This document shows, piece by piece, positions 7,943 through 16,077 of a stretch of DNA of 33,094 nucleotides (within the stretch, counting starts at the first letter, position 1; each line of letters opens with the position of its first letter). The translations under genes were made by a program, and so were the position numbers. The stretch is from NCBI GenBank assembly GCA_944389915.1, contig CALXOC010000023.1:1-33094 (forward strand). The letters are read 5' to 3'. The notes below the pieces were generated by a model that had not been told where the DNA came from, did not search any database, and saw only the letters and a list, made by a program, of their open reading frames with translations. The DNA comes from an uncultured Opitutales bacterium. GTDB lineage: Bacteria > Verrucomicrobiota > Verrucomicrobiia > Opitutales > Intestinicryptomonadaceae.

Positions 7943-9352
7943 TTAGGGGGCTTCTATTTTCAAAAGCGCCACAGATTTTCCGCGCATATCAAGCGTGGAA
8001 TTCTTTTTATCATACATGAAATTGAGCTCGGCATAGCTATACCGGTCGTCTATAATAAGGCACGACTTTAATTTTCCATTAAAAGACATTTTCACGCGCT
8101 TCCTATCGGGAGAGTTGTTGCTTACAAGTATCGCCCTCTCCTTGCCGGAATCGGAAATAGCCGCGCAGACATATATACCTCTATCTCTTGATGATTCGCA
8201 TAAGGCAGCATTTCCAAGTTTTTTCAACTCATTAAAGGCCTTGAATACAAAATAGGATTTTGCAAGTTTGTTCGGCGGTTCATAAAGGCCGCAATAGACT
8301 CCGCCAGGGCGTGCATTGTAATACATGGCCTTGTCTATTGGCGCATCTTGCATTATGCAAAAGGCGGCGCCAACATTGGACGCCCCCAGATATGTGCGGC
8401 GAAGGTCGCTCTCATCTATGCGCGTATTGTCATTCCATTCGTTAAATATGCTTTCTACGTTTGCAAATCCGTTTTCGTCGAGCTTGGAGCGGACATATTC
8501 GGCATGTTTGGCTATGGTGTCAGGATTGGCAAAATACAAGTGCCAAGAAAAAAAATCGAGCGGCGCGCGGGTGCCGGGAGCCGATATGTATTTGAGGAAA
8601 TCGTTAAAATACTGCACAAGACTCTTGTTAAAAGAACTCGTATTTTCACCTGTTATAGCGTAAAATCCGCACGAGGCGTATCCTCCGACTTTTATTTCGG
8701 GAAAGCGCTTCTTCAGATAATTTGCCGCCACACGGTATAGTTCAAAGAACTGTTCTTTTGTTCCGGTCCACATTTGCGGAATTTCAGGCTCATTCCATAT
8801 TTCCCAATATTCTATACCGTATTTGAAACCTTTCGCCCAACCCTCGTTATAATGGCGTATTATGCCCTCGCATATCTTCGCCCATTTGAGGTTGTCCACG
8901 GGCGGATGAATTCGGTAGGCCTTTATCTTATGGTAATTTTCTATTGTTACGCCAAGCCTGTAAAAAACTTTTACGCCGCTGTTTACCAATGTGGCTATAT
9001 ACGCATCGGTAAAGGCGAAATCGTAAGAGTTCGGATCTTCGGGATCGGCGTTAAAGTCGGGAAACACATTGGGAATATCGACAAAGCAAGACCCGCCATA
9101 GCGCCCTCCCACATCGTGCAGCCTGACATAGGGGATTCCAGCCTCAATAAACTCGGGCAAGCTACCGTTGAAAACAATTGGAGATTCGTTCACCCCATGC
9201 AAAGGCTTTATTATTCCCGCTTTTTTTGAAAAATCCACATTTGCATACGGAGCAGTTTCCCCCGCGGCGTTTGAAGAATAGAGGCTATTATAAATAAATA
9301 CCACGCCTGTGCATAGCGCGCATGAAAAAACAAGCCGAAAAATTTTTAGCAT
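7943..9352 (-). CDS. exported GH39-like glycoside hydrolase
   Basis: A 469-residue protein with a hydrophobic N-terminal signal or anchor (about residues 3-25), then a (beta/alpha)8 glycosidase domain. The probable acid/base is E188 in EIWNEPEIP and the probable nucleophile is E305 in IFNEWND. That is the clan GH-A arrangement seen in GH39 beta-xylosidase and related enzymes. A small C-terminal beta domain begins near residue 385. The start at 9352 is supported by a strong G-rich ribosome-binding site (GGGGGGA, complement of 9359-9365) seven bases upstream; a start five codons earlier lacks this. The gene is transcribed toward the GH110 gene and is presumably part of the same glycan-degrading capacity. 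Members of this group act on varied beta-linked substrates, so the substrate is open. An inverted repeat and a -35-like element lie upstream. Confidence 0.8.
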   Translation of the reverse strand: MLKIFRLVFSCALCTGVVFIYNSLYSSNAAGETAPYANVDFSKKAGIIKPLHGVNESPIVFNGSLPEFIEAGIPYVRLHDVGGRYGGSCFVDIPNVFPDFNADPEDPNSYDFAFTDAYIATLVNSGVKVFYRLGVTIENYHKIKAYRIHPPVDNLKWAKICEGIIRHYNEGWAKGFKYGIEYWEIWNEPEIPQMWTGTKEQFFELYRVAANYLKKRFPEIKVGGYASCGFYAITGENTSSFNKSLVQYFNDFLKYISAPGTRAPLDFFSWHLYFANPDTIAKHAEYVRSKLDENGFANVESIFNEWNDNTRIDESDLRRTYLGASNVGAAFCIMQDAPIDKAMYYNARPGGVYCGLYEPPNKLAKSYFVFKAFNELKKLGNAALCESSRDRGIYVCAAISDSGKERAILVSNNSPDRKRVKMSFNGKLKSCLIIDDRYSYAELNFMYDKKNSTLDMRGKSVALLKIEAP

Positions 9353-9394
9353 ATTTAATCCCCCCATTTAGTTTAGTTGCAACATATTTCCTTG

Positions 9395-9417
9395 AAGCTA
9401 CTTGATTGTAGTAGCTT
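9395..9417. promoter_or_regulatory. inverted repeat upstream of the GH39-like gene, possible operator
   Basis: The perfect 8-base arms AAGCTACT (9395-9402) and AGTAGCTT (9410-9417) are separated by seven bases. The repeat lies 43-65 bases before the start codon, downstream of a TTGACA element read toward the gene. That is where a repressor or activator site would sit. A repeat of this size can occur by chance in a window this long, so the case rests on position. Confidence 0.4.
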
Positions 9418-9425
9418 AGATTTCT

Positions 9426-9437
9426 ATATATTGTCAA
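9426..9437 (-). promoter_or_regulatory. possible -35 region for the GH39-like gene
   Basis: Read on the minus strand this is TTGACAATATAT, with a consensus -35 hexamer. The core also forms a 15-base palindrome (TATATTG T CAATATA, 9427-9441). No clean -10 hexamer is found at the expected 16-18 base spacing, so the promoter assignment is tentative. The same 12 bases occur at 20265-20276 before the DUF721 gene. Confidence 0.3.
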
Positions 9438-9589
9438 TATAAAAATATTGCATTTCAAATATTACACAAATTTTTCAAAAAATACAAATTCCATGCCAAT
9501 AGGCGCTTTAATTGCTTCACTCTTATGCAATAAAAGCTGCAATTTAAATATATGCCAGCCAAACTGTTTTCCCGCGCAGCCATTGCCTG

Positions 9590-9634
9590 AAAAAAAATGG
9601 GCATGCGCTATAAACAATCTGCGCATGCCCATTT
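9590..9634 (-). terminator. rho-independent terminator of the MFS/metallo-hydrolase operon
   Basis: The perfect 14-base arms AAATGGGCATGCGC (9595-9608) and GCGCATGCCCATTT (9621-9634) flank a 12-base loop. An eight-base A-run at 9590-9597 becomes a T-run on the minus strand. It begins 18 bases beyond the stop codon of the metallo-hydrolase gene, exactly where its terminator is expected. Confidence 0.92.
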
Positions 9635-9652
9635 GAGGAGGCAAATCTATAG

Positions 9653-10384
9653 CTAATAAAGCTCCGCTTTGCCCGGAACCATTGTATGGGCATTTATGGA
9701 TTTGCCCCTCAATGCGTTTACAAAAGGTTCAGGATCTTCGGTATTTTTTGCAAATAAGCCGTAGTGCATTGGTATGGCTGCCATGCCGGGAGCCAATTCT
9801 TCAACAACTTTTACGGCTTCGTCCCACTTCATATTGCCGAGTTTGCCGTTTATGCATATCGCAACTATGTCCAAAGGATTCTTGCCGCAGGCTTTTTTTA
9901 CGCCTTCAGCCAAATCATCTTCAAACAAAGTATCGCCGCTTATATATACCGTGCGCCCCGATATGCTTATAACCAGACCTATGGATTTGGGATCCGAATG
10001 GTGCGCCTTAACCGCCTTCACCAGAACGCCGCCGCGCGCATAGGCGTCTCCGACATCCATAATTACAAAGCGCTTTGGGTCATAGCCCATTTTTTTAAAA
10101 TGCTCATATGTGCTCGACGGCCCCACAAAAACGCAATTCGGATACATCTTGGCTATTGGCCTTACAGATTCCTCGTCAAAGTGGTCGAGGTGGTCGTGGG
10201 TAAATATGACCACATCGGGTTTTAGGTCTTCAAACGAGACCGGCACGGGTTGCATTCTCGGCATTCCCCTATCCGCCAAAGCGTCGGAAAGATATGGATC
10301 TACAACAATGCGAATGCCGTCGCCTTCAAGCAGAAAATTGCCCTGGCACAGCCATGTTAATTTTAATTTCTTAAGATTGTTCAT
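9653..10384 (-). CDS. UlaG-like metallo-beta-lactamase-fold hydrolase
   Basis: A 243-residue cytoplasmic protein of the MBL fold, L-ascorbate-6-phosphate lactonase (UlaG)/YtkL-like group. The metal-binding signature is THDHLDHFD near residues 62-70. Further ligands are expected at KAHHSD, at the SGDT loop and at the C-terminal IPMHYG. The short form with a GNFLLEGDGIRIVVDPYL opening is typical of small MBL hydrolases of unknown substrate. The ATG lies inside the last codons of the MFS transporter gene, a 14-base overlap, which implies translational coupling and a shared role. A terminator follows directly. A lactone or phosphodiester of a transported sugar is a reasonable guess, but the sequence does not show it. 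Confidence 0.85.
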   Translation of the reverse strand: MNNLKKLKLTWLCQGNFLLEGDGIRIVVDPYLSDALADRGMPRMQPVPVSFEDLKPDVVIFTHDHLDHFDEESVRPIAKMYPNCVFVGPSSTYEHFKKMGYDPKRFVIMDVGDAYARGGVLVKAVKAHHSDPKSIGLVISISGRTVYISGDTLFEDDLAEGVKKACGKNPLDIVAICINGKLGNMKWDEAVKVVEELAPGMAAIPMHYGLFAKNTEDPEPFVNALRGKSINAHTMVPGKAELY

Positions 10385-11681
10385 AATTACAGTTGTTAAA
10401 ATGGGCTTTTTGATAATCGCGCAGATAAGTGATTTTGTATCCTAATATCAGGAGCAGGCTGCATGCAATCCAAATAATCGATAAAAGCGAAATGCCGAGG
10501 GAAAAGCCTATTACGGGACTGAGTTGCCCAAGAATCCACGGCGCAAGCGACCCCACTCCGAATCCTACCATTAACATGACCCCCGCCGCCGACGAATGGT
10601 ATTTTTGGGGAATTACATCATACAAAACCGGATATGTGTTTGCGTCGAAGAAAGCCCTGCCGAATCCAAACCCGAATAAGCCCAGATAAACCATCCAGAG
10701 CTCGGAGCATATCCCCATGGCCACTATAAAAGGAACCGCAAACAACAAGCCGCATGCCTGCAGCAATATTCTAAATGAACGCCTCTTTGCCGCCAGAATG
10801 TCAGACAATCTTCCCGCAAGTAAAATACCGACAAACGCGGCTATATGGGTATACAACATTGAGTTTAAACCGGCATCGGCCAAATTCATGGAGAATTTTT
10901 CGTGCAAAAACGTGGGAGTCCATGTCAGATAACCCGTAATCACAAATATTAAACCGCTAAAACCTATAGTAAGAATTATGGCGGTTGGAACCTTAAATAG
11001 AGCCCGCATGGCTTCCAGGAAGCTTATTGATTCGGATTTCCGCCCTTTTGCGTCGGCCATAGGCGGTGAATTCTTCTTGTCTCTAAGGCGACGCATTATC
11101 AACAAGCCGTGAAGCACGCCTACAGCTCCGAATATGAAAAACGCGCTCCTCCAACCCCATCTATCGCCAATGTAGCCTGCCAGAAAACCGCTTACTATAA
11201 CCCCGAAATAATATGAAGTTTGGTGTATGCTCATTGCGGAAGCGCGCGTGTCCTCTCCGTGGTAATCCGCTATTGTAGAATAATTAGCGGGTCCAAATAG
11301 AGCCTCTCCCAAGCCCGTGGCGGTACTTCTAAACAAGATAAACATCAATATTCCCGTGCTTAATCCGGTCAGCATTGTCGCAGAGCTCCAAAGCAAAATG
11401 CTGCTGACGATAATCCATTTTTTGCTGAACCTGTCGCCTATATAGCCCGATATGGGAACAAATAAAGCTAACGTCAGATTAAACAGCATGGCTATAAACC
11501 CAATTTGGGCGTCGGTTAGATGCAGGTCCGCCCGTATTAGAGGAAGAACCACATTGAATACTTGGCGATCGGCCTGATTCAGAAAAAATGCGAACCACAA
11601 CAACGCAAGAACTTCCCATTTATAATAGGGATTTTCCGCTATGCCGCTCCTTAATATAGTACGAGTTTCAGATTTCTTCAT
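10371..11681 (-). CDS. MFS transporter (sugar/anion symporter type)
   Basis: An inner-membrane carrier of about 436 residues with 12 predicted helices and a short basic hydrophilic loop near the middle (RRLRDKKNSPPMADAKGRK). The signature loop between helices 2 and 3 is GYIGDRFSKKW. The first helix carries NQADRQVFNVVLPLI, a pattern seen in the anion:cation symporter and spinster-like branches of MFS. The start is uncertain: the ATG at 11681 gives MKKSETR, and an ATG at 11705 adds eight residues. Neither has a good ribosome-binding site. It overlaps the UlaG-like hydrolase by 14 bases, so the two are co-translated. Given the adjacent glycosidases, uptake of a sugar, sugar acid or derivative is likely. 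The specific substrate cannot be read from sequence. Confidence 0.88.
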   Translation of the reverse strand: MKKSETRTILRSGIAENPYYKWEVLALLWFAFFLNQADRQVFNVVLPLIRADLHLTDAQIGFIAMLFNLTLALFVPISGYIGDRFSKKWIIVSSILLWSSATMLTGLSTGILMFILFRSTATGLGEALFGPANYSTIADYHGEDTRASAMSIHQTSYYFGVIVSGFLAGYIGDRWGWRSAFFIFGAVGVLHGLLIMRRLRDKKNSPPMADAKGRKSESISFLEAMRALFKVPTAIILTIGFSGLIFVITGYLTWTPTFLHEKFSMNLADAGLNSMLYTHIAAFVGILLAGRLSDILAAKRRSFRILLQACGLLFAVPFIVAMGICSELWMVYLGLFGFGFGRAFFDANTYPVLYDVIPQKYHSSAAGVMLMVGFGVGSLAPWILGQLSPVIGFSLGISLLSIIWIACSLLLILGYKITYLRDYQKAHFNNCNYEQS

Positions 11682-11816
11682 GTGCGTTACAAATAATTTG
11701 AACATTCATTGGGGCGTGTGTCAATAGCGATTTAGCTTTACTTGGGGATTTGGCTCGCTATGGTGGCGGCAATGGAGTGAATTTCCACAATAAAGCTTTA
11801 AACATGCCGACATTTT

Positions 11817-12653
11817 ATGACATCCGCAAAAAATAAAATAACAGCGATTGTATTGGCGACATTTCTCATGCTTGCGGCGCAAACTTACGCCTTCAGCTTG
11901 ATTGCCAAACGCGGAGATTGTCCGCGCGCACCTGAGAATTCGGTAGAGGCTGCAAAACTCAGTTGGAAGGCCGGAGTAAAAGTGCTCGAGGCCGACTTCC
12001 ACATTACAAAATCGGGAAAGATAATATGCGTAAATTCTGAGATCGAGTTGAAGGAGCTATCCGGATGCAATAAGAAAATAAGCGATATGAGCAATGCCGA
12101 CATAGCCAAAATTAGCTTGAGCGCCACAAAGCGTTGGAACAGGGAATATCCCTACAAAGTGCCGCTTGCCACTCTTGAAGATATTTTAAAAACCATACCC
12201 GCCCAAGGTTCCATAATAGCAGAGATACGCGGTTACGGGCGTGATTTTGCCGAAAAGTTCGAGCTTGCCCGCAAAAGCGCCGGAGTGCCAAAAGACAAAA
12301 TAGCGGTTTCATGCACAAATCTGGGCGAACTTGCCGACTTTAAATCAAAGAGCGGCGGATACACTTATTACTGGTCTTTCTATATGAACGAGCAGCCAAA
12401 TTCCGTATATCCGGCCGCCGACGACGTTGCCGCAAAGTGCAAGAATTTAGGAATAGACGGCGTAATTATTACAAATCCGAAAGTCGTAAAATATCCGGAA
12501 TACATATCTATATTGAAGAAATCCGGGTTAAAGGTGTACGTTGCCCCCGTCAACACTGTGGAATTGACAATGGAGCTTAGAAATATTGGCGTTGACGGTG
12601 TGCTCGCCTTTAACGCGGCGGAACTCTTAAAAAAGTTTAAGCCCGCGCGATGA
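11817..12653 (+). CDS. exported GDPD-fold protein, probably catalytically inactive
   Basis: A 278-residue protein with a signal peptide (about residues 6-25, ending TYA-FS) and a glycerophosphodiester phosphodiesterase TIM barrel. The family opening IAHRG...PEN appears as IAKRGDCPRAPENS, with K31 in place of the first catalytic His. The metal-binding pair remains as E58 and D60 (LEADF). The second catalytic His, normally in an (I/L)HD motif, is replaced by N73 in ICVNSEIEL. EIR replaces the usual EIK. Losing both histidines while keeping the fold and metal acidic residues suggests a binding or structural role, or a changed chemistry. It is divergent from the MFS gene. No clear ribosome-binding site precedes the ATG. 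The fold is confident; inactivity is inferred from the residues. Confidence 0.82.
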   Translation: MTSAKNKITAIVLATFLMLAAQTYAFSLIAKRGDCPRAPENSVEAAKLSWKAGVKVLEADFHITKSGKIICVNSEIELKELSGCNKKISDMSNADIAKISLSATKRWNREYPYKVPLATLEDILKTIPAQGSIIAEIRGYGRDFAEKFELARKSAGVPKDKIAVSCTNLGELADFKSKSGGYTYYWSFYMNEQPNSVYPAADDVAAKCKNLGIDGVIITNPKVVKYPEYISILKKSGLKVYVAPVNTVELTMELRNIGVDGVLAFNAAELLKKFKPAR

Positions 12654-12685
12654 CCAAGATTTTCAGATAATTTTGCAGCAGCATT

Positions 12686-12701
12686 AAACAATATATTGTT
12701 T
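12686..12701. promoter_or_regulatory. 16-base perfect palindrome upstream of the AsmA-like gene
   Basis: AAACAATATATTGTTT is a perfect uninterrupted palindrome lying 70-85 bases before the chosen start of the AsmA-like gene and just after the GDPD-fold gene. It could be a dimeric repressor site or part of a promoter. An AT-only palindrome this size is near the level expected by chance in 33 kb, so support is weak. Confidence 0.25.
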
Positions 12702-12770
12702 TAGACCGATACGACAAAGGCGCTTTATTTGCGCGCCAAGCATATTGCGCAATTACACAAGAGTTACAAT

Positions 12771-15700
12771 ATGAAAAGAATTATAATAATAACATCTTGC
12801 ATTTTCGCATGCGCGGCGATCTTGCTTGCATGCATTGCGAACAGTTCCCTGCAGACGGCATTGGCAAATAAAATTTTGTCCGAAAATATTCCCGAGGCAA
12901 AAATATCGAAACTGGACATAGGTCTAAGAGAGATTACAGTCGGGGGCTTGAAGCTGCCAGTTCAAAACGGAGACATTGCCGAAATGGAATCGCTCTCGGT
13001 TCGCTATTGTTTTTTTGCCTTATTTGAGAAAAAAATAAAAATATTGGAGCTTAATATAAGCAACGCAAATTATGCTTTAGCGCCACGGACGCAATCGCAA
13101 AGCACGCAAAAAATTGCCGATAAAAATTCGGATGCCAAAAGTAAAAATGCCGAAGGCGAAAAAAGCGCACGCAGCACAAACGCACAAAACCAAAGCGCCT
13201 CTTGGAGCTGGAATATAGAGCTCGACAAAGCTGCAATAAATGCGGGGCTGTCGGGCGACGGCGGAAAAGTTAGAATAAAAGCGGAAATATCGAAACTTGC
13301 CATCGACAAGAATTTTTTTCCCGAATCCGCAGAAATTGATATCGCAATCAATGCTTTCCCAAAAAATGCCCCCGCAAGCGAAGCGTTTTTCAAAGCCGAA
13401 GTAATTCCCGAAAATGGCGCCAGGAAAATCAGCGCCAAGCTCGACTTGAATGCAAAAGAACTGCTCCGCCTGTCGGGGCAATGCCACCAACATTTCGATT
13501 CCGGCAATGCGAATCTAAAAATAGACATAGACGACAAACTAATCTCCTCATTGACGGCAGGAATCTTTAGCATTCCGAATTTCCGGGCCGCCATGGACGC
13601 CGCAATAAAATTCAACGGCGGCAAAGCCCGCTCGACGCTGTCATTTGACGGCGACTTCGCCATGCCAAACACGTCGGCTATTTCCGGGATAAAAATTGCG
13701 GACAATTTTAACTTTAAAGCCTTTGCGTCGCTAAGCGCCGACGCAAAAAGCGCGCAGATTGACAATGCCAATTTGAAGCTTTTTGCCGGAGCCAATCTGC
13801 TTGCATGCGCGGAAACGAAGCGGCCATTTTGCATTGGCAAGAACTTTGAGTTTCCCGAAGGCGAATTGCTCGCAGTGGAGGCCAACATACCCAAAAAAAT
13901 AATATCGCAATTTTTCAACAACGGAGCCGTGGATGCGGAACGCCTTAAGCTCTCCGCCCTATTAAAAGGCGTTCAAGACGGGAAAATCTCGGCAGACGCC
14001 TCGGCGGCGCTTGAAGGCATATCTATTACATCAGGCAAGCGCCCCATTCTGAGCGGCGCCGAGCTCCGCGCGGACATGGTTGCGCTTCTCGATATTTCAA
14101 AAAACCCCAAATGCCTACAAATATCAAAACTGAACGCGGAATCGAGGATATCGGGCAAGAGTTTCGTGGAGGCAAAAAGCACAAAAGAAGTCTCCCTTTA
14201 TCTGGATCGCTCCGCAAAGATTCCGCAGGGCGAGCTGGCTGACATAAAATTGGACATTCCCGTGTCAGTGTTTGCATCATTTATTCCGAATATGGAAATA
14301 GACGCTCAAAATCTGTGGGGCGAAATGATTTTGTCGGCAGACGCCGACGGCACGGTAAATCTCTCCACAAAGAACGGTGCCCAACTCGACAAGTTAAGCC
14401 TGCGTTCGAGCTCGGGCGGCATATTATCAGACGCTAACCTCAAAGCCGATTTAAAAGCCTATTTAAAACCCGATTTTTCCGGCGGCGCCGCCATAAAAAT
14501 CTCTGCCGGATCAAAGAATCGTGAAATGGCCGAAGCCACTGCCGATATTTCCCTGCCGGGGAAAGACCGCCTTTGCGTATCAATATCAGGAAACGCCGAT
14601 ATTCCGGCATTGCTTTCGCAGCCGGCATTGAAAGTTTTGGAAGGGCTCTCGTCCGGCAAACTCGATATAAAGCTGTTTACCGACGGGAAAAGCGCCGAAC
14701 TGAGCGCTTCGGCAAAGGACCTGAAGAATGCCAACAACACTAATCTCGCAGATTCGATATCCTTGAATGCAAGCGCCAATATCATCGGCGGATTTTCGAA
14801 TGCGGAAGGCAAAGCAACAATTGAAATTGCGGCTCCATCGGGCATGAGCGATGCTTCGTTAAATTTCAAGAAAAAGGAAAACATAAGCTTCAATATAGTC
14901 TCAAATAAAATTTATGTCGACGACCTTCTGGGATTGATGGAAGTTCTATCCCGCAGCAGCGCCGAGCCCGAATCGCCGCTAAGCGCGCAAGCCAAAAGCG
15001 GAATCCCGCACGCGAGCCGCAGCTCCACCGCTTCAGATGCAAAAGCCCGCACAGGCAATGAAAGCGCGGCAAATGAAAGCGCGTGCTGGTATATCGGGAG
15101 CGACATAATCGCCGATGCGGAATTAAAGCTCGTAATGTTCCGCTCGAATCCCGTACTTGAAAAACTAAAGCTGTCGGCATTGTGCAACAGTAGCGAAATT
15201 TGCTTGGAGCGCCTTAGCGCCGAGATTTACGGAGCTCCGCTTAGCGGGAGCGCGAAGGCCATTTTTACCCCCGGGAACGGCGGCGAATATTCGCTGGAAA
15301 ACGCAAAATTATCGCTGGCGAATTTCCACTCGGAGAAGCTATTTTCAGACAAATCAAATCCGCCTATAAGCGGCGCATTTGATATAGACGTATCGCTTTA
15401 CGGAAAAGCCAAAAGCCTCAAAGAGTTGCCGGCATCGGCCGCCGGCCAGGCTGAAATAAAGAGCGGGGGCGGATTTGTAAAAATACTATCTGAAGACTCC
15501 AAAGCCGGAAAAATAACAAAGGCGGCCGGGACCGCCGCTAAGATAGCCAACGCCATTTTTTCGGACCGCGTAAAAGAGCTGGGCGGAATATCCGAACTGA
15601 CCGACATTCTGTCCAAGTTAAAATACAATTCCGCCGAGGTGCTGATTATTCGGAGTCCGGAAACTCTTGATCTATCTATAAAAAAAGCCGTATTTAACAC

Positions 15701-16001
15701 CCCGCAAATAATACTGTCGGCCTCCGGGGGAAAAATACTTTCGGACGGAAGCGACAATTTGAAAAACTACAAGCTCGACATTCCCGTATCTACCTATGTC
15801 GCCAAGGGAAACATGTGGGATTTATTCCGCAAATGCGGCTTGGCTGGAAATTCGGAAAGCGATATTTATCCGGGCTATTACAACGGGGCCTCGTTCAATG
15901 TGGGCGGCACTGTAAGCTCGCCCGAAAACGACATGATGAGCAAAGTTGTATCCCGCCCGGTGTTGACAGGAGAGAGCCTTCTTAAAAAGCTTTTTAAATA
16001 A
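12771..16001 (+). CDS. AsmA-like large envelope protein
   Basis: A 1076-residue protein with one N-terminal hydrophobic segment (about residues 3-24) and then a very long periplasmic region of repeating beta-strand units. The start at 12771 is preferred because the membrane segment follows at once and GAG lies upstream; a TTG start at 12729 is unsupported. The pattern of alternating Ala/Ser/Lys strands with recurring phrases such as ISANADI, and a C-terminal block (about 930-1076) ending in GGTVSSPENDMM, fits the AsmA/TamB-like bridge proteins. These carry or regulate lipid traffic between the two membranes. Two low-complexity linkers, near residues 108-142 and 735-775, interrupt the repeats. 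A cysteine in LLAC near residue 21 gives an imperfect lipobox. It stands alone between GDPD and the convergent glnD. Family assignment is by architecture. Confidence 0.7.
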   Translation: MKRIIIITSCIFACAAILLACIANSSLQTALANKILSENIPEAKISKLDIGLREITVGGLKLPVQNGDIAEMESLSVRYCFFALFEKKIKILELNISNANYALAPRTQSQSTQKIADKNSDAKSKNAEGEKSARSTNAQNQSASWSWNIELDKAAINAGLSGDGGKVRIKAEISKLAIDKNFFPESAEIDIAINAFPKNAPASEAFFKAEVIPENGARKISAKLDLNAKELLRLSGQCHQHFDSGNANLKIDIDDKLISSLTAGIFSIPNFRAAMDAAIKFNGGKARSTLSFDGDFAMPNTSAISGIKIADNFNFKAFASLSADAKSAQIDNANLKLFAGANLLACAETKRPFCIGKNFEFPEGELLAVEANIPKKIISQFFNNGAVDAERLKLSALLKGVQDGKISADASAALEGISITSGKRPILSGAELRADMVALLDISKNPKCLQISKLNAESRISGKSFVEAKSTKEVSLYLDRSAKIPQGELADIKLDIPVSVFASFIPNMEIDAQNLWGEMILSADADGTVNLSTKNGAQLDKLSLRSSSGGILSDANLKADLKAYLKPDFSGGAAIKISAGSKNREMAEATADISLPGKDRLCVSISGNADIPALLSQPALKVLEGLSSGKLDIKLFTDGKSAELSASAKDLKNANNTNLADSISLNASANIIGGFSNAEGKATIEIAAPSGMSDASLNFKKKENISFNIVSNKIYVDDLLGLMEVLSRSSAEPESPLSAQAKSGIPHASRSSTASDAKARTGNESAANESACWYIGSDIIADAELKLVMFRSNPVLEKLKLSALCNSSEICLERLSAEIYGAPLSGSAKAIFTPGNGGEYSLENAKLSLANFHSEKLFSDKSNPPISGAFDIDVSLYGKAKSLKELPASAAGQAEIKSGGGFVKILSEDSKAGKITKAAGTAAKIANAIFSDRVKELGGISELTDILSKLKYNSAEVLIIRSPETLDLSIKKAVFNTPQIILSASGGKILSDGSDNLKNYKLDIPVSTYVAKGNMWDLFRKCGLAGNSESDIYPGYYNGASFNVGGTVSSPENDMMSKVVSRPVLTGESLLKKLFK

Positions 16002-16077
16002 GCGTTCGGCGCCATGGGAAATCCAGAGGGCGCAAACATCCTTTGCAGCGCTTTGCTTGGGTCTTTCCCGCGCTTTA

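Noticed and set aside
13070-13921. A 283-codon frame antisense to the AsmA-like gene
   Set aside because: Its Ser/Ala/Phe-rich composition mirrors the Ala/Lys-rich coding strand and it has no motif or ribosome-binding site.
16002-16077. GCGCC/GGCGC short inverted repeat between the AsmA-like gene and glnD, considered as a terminator
   Set aside because: The stem is only five pairs with a long loop and no T-run on either strand.
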